A DNA stretch of 64,000 nucleotides from CAYWYR01 sp964462685 (GTDB lineage: Bacteria > Bacteroidota > Ignavibacteria > Kapaibacteriales > UBA2268), in contig CAYWYR010000014.1 of NCBI GenBank assembly GCA_964462685.1, positions 1-64,000 on the forward strand. The letters run 5' to 3'. A program made the translations under genes and the position numbers. The notes under the pieces were generated by a model, which was not told the origin of the DNA, searched no databases, and saw only the letters and a program-made list of their open reading frames with translations. Positions 55,390 through 63,584 of this stretch are shown here, in pieces; positions within the stretch are counted from its first letter, which is position 1; every line of letters starts with the position of its first letter.

Positions 55390-55534
55390 CTATTCCTATA
55401 ATATCGACCAGTACAAAAACTATTGAAATTTTCCATGTTTACCAAAGTTCACAAGCCAGGCTGTGCTATACTATCGGCATTAGAATCGTAAGATATAGAC
55501 CCCGAGATGTATTCCAGCTACCTAAGCTTTTTGG
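55390..55534 (+). pseudogene. rsgA: decayed rsgA 3' end
   Basis: Positions 55447-55534 match rsgA 49758-49845 without gaps at 76/88. Weaker homology continues upstream with one-base indels: YNIDQYKNY then a stop, against HDFDEYKEHC in the intact gene. The likeness ends sharply 14 bases short of the rsgA stop. It is on the same strand as rsgA and 5.7 kb from it, between the two paralogous regulators. It cannot be translated. Confidence 0.93.
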
Positions 55535-55570
55535 TTTATTCAAAGTTGCGAATCATATGCATACCTAGAC

Positions 55571-56038
55571 TCACGACTGCAAAATTTTATATTTCTTGTT
55601 GAACTGTCTATCCGAGTAGTAATATAATGTTTCCCCGTCTATTACTTTATATATGGTTTTTTCTTTATCTGAAATTCCGTTTTCAAATAACATCTTCTCC
55701 CACACATGTTCATCTGTATCTGACTTGTGTATTTCTACATATCTCAATATATTTTTAGGCAGTACAGCTAACTTCTCATCATGGCCAAAAGCTTTATCCT
55801 GAAGGAATATAGGTTTATCACCATAAAGTATATAGTCGGTATTTATGTTGAATTTGTTCTTAAGATCGATAAGCATTTTCATGCCTACCTGCTTTTTCTG
55901 AGACTTATATGATGAAAATGTTGCAGGATGCCTACCCATATTGACGGCCATAGCACTCAAGGAACCGAAGGTTGTCTTAGCGACATCCTCAAGCCTTTTG
56001 AACATTATTTCCCATTCATCTGTTTTTCTATCCAGCAT
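55571..56038 (-). CDS. phage-repressor-like HTH regulator 2
   Basis: I choose the ATG at 56038 (MLDRKTDEW), matching the start of regulator 1. The 155-residue protein is clearly paralogous: HPATFSSYKSQKKQVG and DYILYGDKPIFLQD are nearly the same as in regulator 1, and the C-terminal part ends in YYYSDRQFNKKY against QYFNDKQFDQIF. It has no partner genes of its own nearby. It may be left over from an earlier cluster of the same type. Confidence 0.82.
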   Translation of the reverse strand: MLDRKTDEWEIMFKRLEDVAKTTFGSLSAMAVNMGRHPATFSSYKSQKKQVGMKMLIDLKNKFNINTDYILYGDKPIFLQDKAFGHDEKLAVLPKNILRYVEIHKSDTDEHVWEKMLFENGISDKEKTIYKVIDGETLYYYSDRQFNKKYKILQS

Positions 56039-56047
56039 ATACAATAT

Positions 56048-56064
56048 AAATATACGATATATTT
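56048..56064. promoter_or_regulatory. candidate operator of regulator 2
   Basis: A perfect inverted repeat AAATATA-cga-TATATTT lies nine bases upstream of the regulator 2 ATG. In such AT-rich DNA it could be chance, but the position fits autorepression. Confidence 0.35.
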
Positions 56065-56161
56065 AGTGAATTATCTATATATTTTGACAATTCGTTTTGA
56101 GATTATAGGGTTATAGATATGATATCACTTAGTCCTATCTTTCTAAAAAAATATATAAAAG

Positions 56162-57982
56162 TCAGTTAGTTGAAAGCATATATGTGGTTGACGCCGCAGG
56201 GGTTGATACATTTACAAATATGCTTTGGCCAGCATATCTTAATAGGTCAATTTCCATATTCGATAATTTATCTTTTGTTCCTTCTATCGTGTGAGAGCCG
56301 ATGGTTCTTCCTGTTATATCATGTACAAGTACCGTGTGCAAAGTACTTTCCTGTATCATAAACCCTAAGTGTAGTCTGTTTGAGCTTATATAAGAACTCT
56401 GAAGATTGAATGCCGCTGATGGTTCAATAAGCCTTGCGCCAGGTTCCTTACATATCCCGTCAACGTTTAACTCAGCATTCCGGACTGAAAAAAACTCGTC
56501 GTAATCGCTACAGATCACTTGGGCGTCGAAAAGCTCTAAGCGGCTGTTTTCAGATAGCCCGAGGAGCACTTTGAAAGGTATTTCGGTTTCACCGTTCAAA
56601 GGTATTGTAACTGGATATGAAGCCAAACCGTCAGCCTCAACTGTATATGGTATATCAGCATTATGCAGAACGGTATAGTCGTACAGCAGCATCGCCTCGA
56701 TTTCCTCAAAACCACAATCTATAAACTGTTGAGATACAGTACTGCCAAAAGTAATTGTTGTCCGGTCGGAAATAGAGACATTGATATCGTTCACATATAC
56801 CTCTGCATCACCTTCTATACCATCTACATTATAAGTAAGCTCACGGGTACAGTTAAGGTTGTCTTCGGTGATAAGCAAGCGATAATTGCCCGGTTGGTTG
56901 ATATTCAGAACGCTTTCTGTAGGGTTTTGCAGTTGCACTTCAGGATCATCAGCTGACCATAGGTAAGAGAAATTTCCCACTGGCATATTATCAGGTATTT
57001 CAAGAATGGCATCTTCGCAAGGGCATAGGCTTGGGGCTGGCAGAGTGGAACCTATCTCGAGCTGTTCCGGAAACCTGAATACGTTGATATCGAAAGTGTC
57101 GTACTCAAAACAGCCTATCCAGCTTTCGATTTCAACAAAAACACGCTCATTGTTCAGGGGTGTATAACCTGTGATCTCGTTTCCAGTAAAGATGCCTCCA
57201 TCTTCAAACTCCCATGTGATATCTACCGAACCGTCTGTATCAAATGTTTCTTTTAATATGCTGGGTATCGTTTCGCCTTCGCAAATTGATATATCATCAA
57301 TATCATTATCTTTCAGTTCGCAGTACTGGTACAGTTCAAATCCCCATATCGATATATCATTGCCGACAATAGAAAACTGATTTATACCTACCGAGTCAGG
57401 ATATTTGAAAACAGCGTTATTATAAAGTGATAATGTTATCTGAGACCTGTTACCGGAATTGAAACTATGCATCTCAGTAAAAAAAACGCAGTTTGAATTC
57501 GGGTTTATAACATTTGTCGGCGGCATAAATTCGATACCGTCGATTTCCGCTGATAAACTCGGTATTTGATCTGGCCATGCCACATCAGGGTTCATATAGT
57601 TGAATGATAGTTCGTATTGCCTGTTAGGATTTACTTCGATAACATATTCTATAAGCAGGAATCTTTCTCTCGGGTCGCTTTCGGGTACTGGAATGCCATC
57701 AATTACCATTATATTCTGCCCGAACTCACAAGATAAATAGTTTAAGTTTTTATCATTATTGTTCAGAACGATATTATAGGAACCGAACTGGTTTTCCTGA
57801 GCTGAATAGGGTACATCGGTATTGAATATTGGATTGTTGGATGTCCAGCTCTCAAACCCTGGATCAGGTATAAAATTGAACGGGGCAAGAGTCTGGGAAA
57901 CCAATTTCCCATTACTCACAATAGCGAGCAATATCATAAAAGGAAAGGCTGTTTTAGACTTCAGTATACCGTGAAACATCAT
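56162..57982 (-). CDS. secreted protein with Ig-like domains and a type IX-like sorting tail
   Basis: I choose the double ATG at 57982 (606 residues) over a TTG seven codons upstream. A signal peptide covers KTAFPFMILLAIVSNGKLVSQ. The next 180 residues look like a carbohydrate-binding-like beta sandwich (PDPGFESW start, GIEFMPPTN). They are followed by PKD/SprB-like repeats with Cys pairs (ICEGETIPSI, LWSADDPEVQLQNPT). The last 70 residues (TVLVHDITGRTIGSH to YMLSTN) have the pattern of a type IX sorting domain. It would be exported to the cell surface by that system; its function is unknown. Confidence 0.8.
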   Translation of the reverse strand: MMFHGILKSKTAFPFMILLAIVSNGKLVSQTLAPFNFIPDPGFESWTSNNPIFNTDVPYSAQENQFGSYNIVLNNNDKNLNYLSCEFGQNIMVIDGIPVPESDPRERFLLIEYVIEVNPNRQYELSFNYMNPDVAWPDQIPSLSAEIDGIEFMPPTNVINPNSNCVFFTEMHSFNSGNRSQITLSLYNNAVFKYPDSVGINQFSIVGNDISIWGFELYQYCELKDNDIDDISICEGETIPSILKETFDTDGSVDITWEFEDGGIFTGNEITGYTPLNNERVFVEIESWIGCFEYDTFDINVFRFPEQLEIGSTLPAPSLCPCEDAILEIPDNMPVGNFSYLWSADDPEVQLQNPTESVLNINQPGNYRLLITEDNLNCTRELTYNVDGIEGDAEVYVNDINVSISDRTTITFGSTVSQQFIDCGFEEIEAMLLYDYTVLHNADIPYTVEADGLASYPVTIPLNGETEIPFKVLLGLSENSRLELFDAQVICSDYDEFFSVRNAELNVDGICKEPGARLIEPSAAFNLQSSYISSNRLHLGFMIQESTLHTVLVHDITGRTIGSHTIEGTKDKLSNMEIDLLRYAGQSIFVNVSTPAASTTYMLSTN

Positions 57983-58159
57983 AGTTGAAAAATTGTTGGG
58001 CAAACACTATAAAGGTAAAATATCTTTATATCCACTCAAATCCAAACATGAAACGAAATCTATATTATATGTTGTTGGTAATCTATATAGGGAAACGAAA
58101 CAATATTTTCCTAAATTTGAAGTATTAAGTAATCATAACTAACTAAAAAGATTTTATCT

Positions 58160-59062
58160 ATGAGTGTATTGGTCAACAAAGACTCCAGAGTGCTTGTACA
58201 AGGTATCACAGGTGGTGAAGGAACTTTCCATTCTAGCCAGATGATAGAGTATGGTACTAATATCGTTGCTGGGGTTACTCCAGGCAAGGGCGGTACCGAT
58301 TATTCAGGAAAGGGCGAAGGAGCTTTCTCCAGACCTGTACCTGTTTTCAACACAGTGAAAGAAGCCGTTAAAGAAACACAGGCAAATGTATCGATTATCT
58401 TCGTACCGCCCCCGTTCGCAGCTGACGCAATTCTTGAGTCTATTGATGCGGATATGCCGCTTATTATCTGTATCACAGAAGGCATCCCCGTCAAAGATAT
58501 GATAACGGTAAAAGCAGCCCTCGATCAATCAAATTCTAGATTGATCGGCCCTAACTGCCCAGGTATCATAACTCCGGGCGAAGCTAAAATAGGTATCATG
58601 CCTGGTTTCATACACTCCAAAGGGAAAGTTGGTGTAGTTAGCCGTTCTGGTACCCTGACTTATGAGGCTGTTAAACAAATTACTGATGAAGGCCTCGGCC
58701 AGACTACATGTATAGGTATCGGTGGTGACCCAATAATCGGCACTCAGTTCTTGGACGCTATCAAACTCTTCAACGAAGATCCTGAGACAGAAGCTATCGT
58801 AATGATAGGTGAGATAGGTGGTAATGCCGAGGATATAGCTTCAGCTTACATCAAAGATAATGTAAAAAAACCTGTCGTTGGTTTCATAGCTGGGCGTACA
58901 GCCCCTCCAGGCCGTAGAATGGGCCACGCTGGTGCAATAGTTTCCGGCGGGCAAGGTGGTGCGGACGATAAAATGGAAAATATGCGCAAAGCTGGTATCC
59001 ACGTTGTAGATACCCCGGGTATCATTGGCGAAACAGTGAAAAATGCATTACAGAATAATTAA
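58160..59062 (+). CDS. sucD: succinate--CoA ligase, alpha subunit
   Basis: The 300-residue protein has the CoA-binding Rossmann start (DSRVLVQGITGGEGTFHS), IGPNCPGIITPGEAKIG, and the phosphohistidine loop GRRMGHAGAIVSGG. It catalyses the substrate-level phosphorylation step of the TCA cycle with SucC, whose gene is not adjacent. ndk follows 31 bp later and may share its transcript; NDK can use the GTP or ATP formed. Confidence 0.98.
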   Translation: MSVLVNKDSRVLVQGITGGEGTFHSSQMIEYGTNIVAGVTPGKGGTDYSGKGEGAFSRPVPVFNTVKEAVKETQANVSIIFVPPPFAADAILESIDADMPLIICITEGIPVKDMITVKAALDQSNSRLIGPNCPGIITPGEAKIGIMPGFIHSKGKVGVVSRSGTLTYEAVKQITDEGLGQTTCIGIGGDPIIGTQFLDAIKLFNEDPETEAIVMIGEIGGNAEDIASAYIKDNVKKPVVGFIAGRTAPPGRRMGHAGAIVSGGQGGADDKMENMRKAGIHVVDTPGIIGETVKNALQNN

Positions 59063-59093
59063 TAATATCAAACTCTAAAAACTAAGAGAAAAA

Positions 59094-59522
59094 ATGTCAA
59101 ACCTAACTTATGGTATGATAAAGCCGGACGCAGTTGGTAACGGTGTTGCCGGTGAAATAATCGCTAAAACGCAGAAAGAAGGATTCGAAGTACTTGGAAT
59201 GAAAATGACAAGACTGACTGAATCTGAAGCTAAGAAGTTCTACGAGGTTCACAAAGAAAGACCTTTCTATAATGATCTCGTATCTTATATGACTTCAGGC
59301 CCTATAGTAGCAATGGCTCTCAAAAAAGACAATGCTGTTTCAGCTTGGAGAGAGTTTATCGGTGCTACCAATCCTGAGGACGCCGCTGAAGGAACTATCC
59401 GTAAGCAGTACGGTAAGAATATCGAGAACAACGCCGTTCACGGATCTGATTCAGATGACAACGCGAACAGAGAGATCGGCTTTTTCTTTACCGAAGGTGA
59501 GCTAGCAAATATCAGCGGTTGA
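59094..59522 (+). CDS. ndk: nucleoside diphosphate kinase
   Basis: The 142-residue protein has TYGMIKPDAVGNG at the start and the active-site histidine in NAVHGSDSDDNA. It exchanges phosphates between nucleoside di- and triphosphates. It follows sucD closely and ends at a strong terminator. The length is standard. Confidence 0.98.
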   Translation: MSNLTYGMIKPDAVGNGVAGEIIAKTQKEGFEVLGMKMTRLTESEAKKFYEVHKERPFYNDLVSYMTSGPIVAMALKKDNAVSAWREFIGATNPEDAAEGTIRKQYGKNIENNAVHGSDSDDNANREIGFFFTEGELANISG

Positions 59523-59550
59523 TATACCATCTCAATGTTACAGTATTACA

Positions 59551-59584
59551 AAGCCGGCTTCTGATGAATGCCGGCTTTTTTTTA
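59551..59584 (+). terminator. terminator of sucD-ndk
   Basis: An 8-bp GC-rich stem (AAGCCGGC/GCCGGCTT) is followed by nine Ts, 28 bases after the ndk stop. Confidence 0.94.
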
Positions 59585-59613
59585 TCCACACATTATAATT
59601 TTCAATATCAGAC

Positions 59614-60162
59614 TTGGGCAATATAGAAAAATTCCAAACCCTATCAACCGTACTTATTTCCGAGAATCCATATTGGAAATACAAAATCGATGAATATATC
59701 TTGCCAGATGAATCTGTAGGGAAATATTACTATTGCGATGCAAGGGGGTCCGTACTTGTTATCCCACAACATAAGGATGGGAAGATTAGTATCTGCGATC
59801 AATACAGATACCTATTAGGAAGCAGGGTTAAGGAATTATGCGGCGGTGCTATCGAAGTAGGACAGACACCAGAAGAGGCTGCGTATACTGAACTCAGACA
59901 GGAATTAGGACTGATTGGAAAAGATTTTAAAGTGATCGGTAAATTTAATCCGTATAAGGGTGTGACAAATGAGGTATGTTATGTGTTATTCTGTTTAGTT
60001 GAAGCCGAGACCTATACTGATCCTGAACAATCAGAAGAAATCGATCGTATTGATGTTGAACAAAGCGAGCTTTATTCAGCTATCTGCGAGTCTGAGGTAC
60101 ATGATGGTATGTCTTTAGCAGCAGTTCAGTTATTTTCAAGATTTATAAATAAACAAATATGA
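59614..60162 (+). CDS. NUDIX hydrolase with altered Nudix box
   Basis: The 182-residue protein has the fold of ADP-ribose/NDP-sugar pyrophosphatases (VLVIPQHKDGKISICDQYRY before the box). The box reads GAIEVGQTPEEAAYTELRQELGL. Against the consensus GX5EX7REUXEEXGU, three residues differ: Gln for the first Glu, Thr for Arg, and Gln for one catalytic Glu. So metal binding may be weakened or the substrate unusual. The start is TTG; the stop overlaps the next gene by ATGA. Confidence 0.87.
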   Translation: MGNIEKFQTLSTVLISENPYWKYKIDEYILPDESVGKYYYCDARGSVLVIPQHKDGKISICDQYRYLLGSRVKELCGGAIEVGQTPEEAAYTELRQELGLIGKDFKVIGKFNPYKGVTNEVCYVLFCLVEAETYTDPEQSEEIDRIDVEQSELYSAICESEVHDGMSLAAVQLFSRFINKQI

Positions 60163-61127
60163 TAACAAAATTACTATTTTCGATTCTTACACTGTTTCTT
60201 TTCCTTAATTCACAGCAGTTGACTTCACAGACAGGTGAAGAATTAATGTATAGATTAAGAGCGAAACTACCTGTCTCTATTTTGAATAAATATAGGTTCA
60301 CGGAGACCCAGAAAGTCAATACCGCACTTATTATTGGAGAAAACGAAGAGCTTTACCCTTTTGAAAGGGACCTGAAAATAGATTATTCCTATAGGGCCAC
60401 ATCTGAGCTAGATGACGGTTTCAAAGAAGTTGATATAAAAGTTGACAGTGTAAGATACAGTTTTGATTCTGAGAAAGATAAGATAATCTATAACAGTTTT
60501 GATTGGAGAAACGCTATACCGCCTGTGCAAAACAAAGACTACCAGCGATACGGACTTACGCTCCAATACGATTACGATTTTATCTATTCACCTTATAGTG
60601 AAGTATCAAAAGTAGTAAGTCCTAACTACGAGAAGAACAAGGATGTTTTTACCAATACGAAAGTCTTCGATGAAACTTCTATGAAGCTTCTGAAAGAATA
60701 TTATACTGATAAAATGGTTGCTTTTATATTTGACCCTTACAAGAATATACTCCCTGATAATGATGTGACACTTGAAGATACATGGTCCCCTGAAGTGAAT
60801 ATAGAAATGGGCGGATACTGGCTGGAAATGAACCCAGAGTTCAAAATAGAAAGCTATGATAGGTCTGGGTTTTTGATAGAGGCAAGGTTGGATTCTATTC
60901 CTGTTGGCCAGGATCAGATATTCATGGTCAATATCGGGGATTTCGGTAGAGTGGAAAAGTCAGAGATCAGTGGCATAATAAGTGCCTTCTTTACAACTCA
61001 AGGTGTAATGGAGTCAGTTGTAATAAACATAGATGCTGTTATTGAAGGCGACACGGGCGGCCGAGACTTCAGACAAGAGCAGAACGCGGTTTACAGCTGG
61101 GAGCTTTTGGGCTCATATCAATTCTGA
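60159..61127 (+). CDS. exported hypothetical protein, 322 aa
   Basis: A signal peptide (LLFSILTLFLFLNSQQLTSQ) is followed by a soluble, Tyr- and Asp-rich protein, predicted beta-rich at the end (MVNIGDFGRVEKSE). I do not recognise the family. It overlaps the NUDIX gene by four bases, so the two are co-translated, although one is cytoplasmic and the other exported. No lipobox is seen. Confidence 0.7.
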   Translation: MITKLLFSILTLFLFLNSQQLTSQTGEELMYRLRAKLPVSILNKYRFTETQKVNTALIIGENEELYPFERDLKIDYSYRATSELDDGFKEVDIKVDSVRYSFDSEKDKIIYNSFDWRNAIPPVQNKDYQRYGLTLQYDYDFIYSPYSEVSKVVSPNYEKNKDVFTNTKVFDETSMKLLKEYYTDKMVAFIFDPYKNILPDNDVTLEDTWSPEVNIEMGGYWLEMNPEFKIESYDRSGFLIEARLDSIPVGQDQIFMVNIGDFGRVEKSEISGIISAFFTTQGVMESVVINIDAVIEGDTGGRDFRQEQNAVYSWELLGSYQF

Positions 61128-61295
61128 TATGTGACATATCGAGTTCGCTGCCGTGATTATTCATGGATATTGCTATTATAGGTAACTATTTTAAGCTTAT
61201 AGGCTATTGAATTTTTTTAATATGAGTGTTATTCATAAATTGTGGAATAAATTACACATCTCTAAAATTCCCATTTGAATTAACTCTCTATTGAA

Positions 61296-63557
61296 TTGAA
61301 AGACAGACTTAAAGCGCTAACACAGCCGTCAGACCTTTTTCTTATAGTACTGGTTGTTGTCGGTATAATAATGTTGATATATTCTGATACGGCTGCTTTG
61401 CAGGTTATAGGTATCTGTATATCCATACTTGGTATCGTATCAGCTATAGTAATAGCAAATCAAAGAATAAATTCAGTTGTTGATCCTAGTTTGCTCAAGC
61501 TTCAAAAGGAAAAGCAGAAATATAGCGTTACCCGAAAAGACACGCCTAAAGCTCGTATCAAGGTGATCGAAAACTTTGATGAGAGAATCAGCAGTGACGA
61601 TCTGAAATATGGCATGCCTGATTTGGCTGACAAAACGGAGGGTTTCAAAGTTGTCGGCAAATCTTCAGTTACCTCTACCGATGATGCTGCTAAAGGTATC
61701 GTCAACGATGTATCTAAAGCCAATAGCTCACCTTCAAGCACTGCGGGCAGCGAGTCACAACCGCGTGCAAAAGCCGATCATAGAGCTATCCCCAAAGATT
61801 ACCAAGACCTTGAAAGCGAGATTTTATCCGAGGGTTTCAGAGTTGTGGGGAAAAATTCCGGAAAAAGTAGTTCTAAAACCAATTCCTCAGTAAACAATAC
61901 TAAAGAAAACCATTCGGTTCCGGGTAATGAGGTGCCCATCTTTGATATAGAACCTAAAGTACCACCTAAGGATAAAGCAATACCTGACCAAAAGGGAGAA
62001 AGTAACTCAAATGTATCTCCGAGTAATGAAATTTCTATGCCCCAGGGTAATTTGGATGATTTCAATTGGAACGCTTTGATCGACGAAGAAATCTTCCCTA
62101 GCAACCACCCTAAAAAAGAACTTGATTTTTTTGTGCAGAGAATTCTGCGCACAACCCTTGCCACCAGCGAATGCCATACAGTATCTTTCGTACTGTATGA
62201 TTCCGAAAAAAATCTGATGAAGATAGAGTCTCTGGTCTCCGATTCACCCAACTCCATTGTCAACGCAAAGAGAATAGCTATAGGTAGTGATATACTTAGC
62301 ACTATCGTCACAAGTGCTAAACCGACAATTATAAGCTCTATCGCCGAAGGAAGCGCAAATGATCTTATACCTTACTATAACAGGAATATACCTATCAGAT
62401 CATTTATCGGTATTCCTATTACGTACTCTGGTACTGTAGTAGGGGTGTTGAGCCTTGATTCTAAGGAAGAAAAAGCTTTCAATGAACTGACGGCTACTTA
62501 TCTGGGCCATACTTCCAAACTCCTGAGCGGCTTACTGCAAAGCTATAGCGAGAAATTCGACTTGAAACAGATGGCCGAATCATATACGGCTATCAATAAT
62601 TTCAGACTGCTTTCATCTGATTCCAACGTAGGCATGAAAGAGATTTCGCATTCACTTTCAACCACCATAAACAATAGCTTAGAACCTCAGAATATCGGGA
62701 TAGTCTTATTTGATCATGAATTAAACCACTGGAAGATCAACAATTATCTTTCAGTGGATGACAAGTCTTATGATGGCATAGCTATCAGTGAGGCTTCGCC
62801 TCTCAGCGGTTCGATAGAAAACGGGGAATTGCAAGTCTTGTATAAGCAGGCCAAGATTGTGCTCAACGAATCTCAAGATCTACAGTTTTCAAGAGCCAAT
62901 GATGTATTTATAGTACCCATTAGAACGGAGAGTTCCATCTTCGGGTGTTTCTTTATATCTGTTCCTCCCCGCCAGAGTTACGGGCCAAAGGCATTGCAGA
63001 TGATGGAAGTGTTAGCAGAGTATTCCGCAATAGCGATTGAGAAAATCTATCTGTCAAAGATAATTCGGGATAATGCATTCTATAACTCAGTAACAGGGCT
63101 TCTTAATAAAAAGGCCTTCCTTGATAGGTTGGAATCAGAATCACGAAGAGCAAAAGACTTTGAGTACGATTCATCCTTGTTGATACTGAAAGTCGATCAT
63201 TATGAAGCTTATAGTTCTGATGTGAGTATTGATCACGCGATCGCTGAATTCGTGAGCCATATCATATCTACCAATGTAAGGGGATATGACTTCGTCGGTA
63301 ATTTTGATGATGTGTTCTTCGTATCCACGGTAAGGACAGGTGCCGAGAACGCTCGTATCTGGAGTGAGAAAATCAAGAACAATATAGCTACAGAAACGCT
63401 TCAGATAAAAGATAAAGAGTATAATGTCACAGTTTCGATAGGTATTCTCCAATACGGTAGTAGCTATATCGCAGAACCTGAGGATATGATAAAATACGGG
63501 TTAGGGCTAATGGAACAGTACAACAGTCAATCCAATTCAGTAGCTTTGTATTCGTAA
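61296..63557 (+). CDS. membrane GAF-domain protein with degenerate GGDEF domain
   Basis: The 753-residue protein has two membrane helices (about 13-53) at the N-terminus, then a long low-complexity linker (about 75-260) containing two copies of a GFKVVGKSS/GFRVVGKNS motif. Two GAF domains follow (about 270-420 and 440-590), then a diguanylate-cyclase-like domain (VTGLLNKKAFLDRL). The catalytic GGDEF loop is replaced by GNFDDVFF, so it should not make cyclic-di-GMP. It may bind nucleotides or act as a sensor. A TTG start is used. Confidence 0.85.
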   Translation: MKDRLKALTQPSDLFLIVLVVVGIIMLIYSDTAALQVIGICISILGIVSAIVIANQRINSVVDPSLLKLQKEKQKYSVTRKDTPKARIKVIENFDERISSDDLKYGMPDLADKTEGFKVVGKSSVTSTDDAAKGIVNDVSKANSSPSSTAGSESQPRAKADHRAIPKDYQDLESEILSEGFRVVGKNSGKSSSKTNSSVNNTKENHSVPGNEVPIFDIEPKVPPKDKAIPDQKGESNSNVSPSNEISMPQGNLDDFNWNALIDEEIFPSNHPKKELDFFVQRILRTTLATSECHTVSFVLYDSEKNLMKIESLVSDSPNSIVNAKRIAIGSDILSTIVTSAKPTIISSIAEGSANDLIPYYNRNIPIRSFIGIPITYSGTVVGVLSLDSKEEKAFNELTATYLGHTSKLLSGLLQSYSEKFDLKQMAESYTAINNFRLLSSDSNVGMKEISHSLSTTINNSLEPQNIGIVLFDHELNHWKINNYLSVDDKSYDGIAISEASPLSGSIENGELQVLYKQAKIVLNESQDLQFSRANDVFIVPIRTESSIFGCFFISVPPRQSYGPKALQMMEVLAEYSAIAIEKIYLSKIIRDNAFYNSVTGLLNKKAFLDRLESESRRAKDFEYDSSLLILKVDHYEAYSSDVSIDHAIAEFVSHIISTNVRGYDFVGNFDDVFFVSTVRTGAENARIWSEKIKNNIATETLQIKDKEYNVTVSIGILQYGSSYIAEPEDMIKYGLGLMEQYNSQSNSVALYS

Positions 63558-63584
63558 TTACTCTTACATAATAATCATAGGCAG

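Noticed and set aside
61799..62311. 170-codon minus-strand frame opposite the GAF-domain gene
   Set aside because: Antisense shadow with Ser/Leu bias; the plus-strand gene has clear GAF domains.
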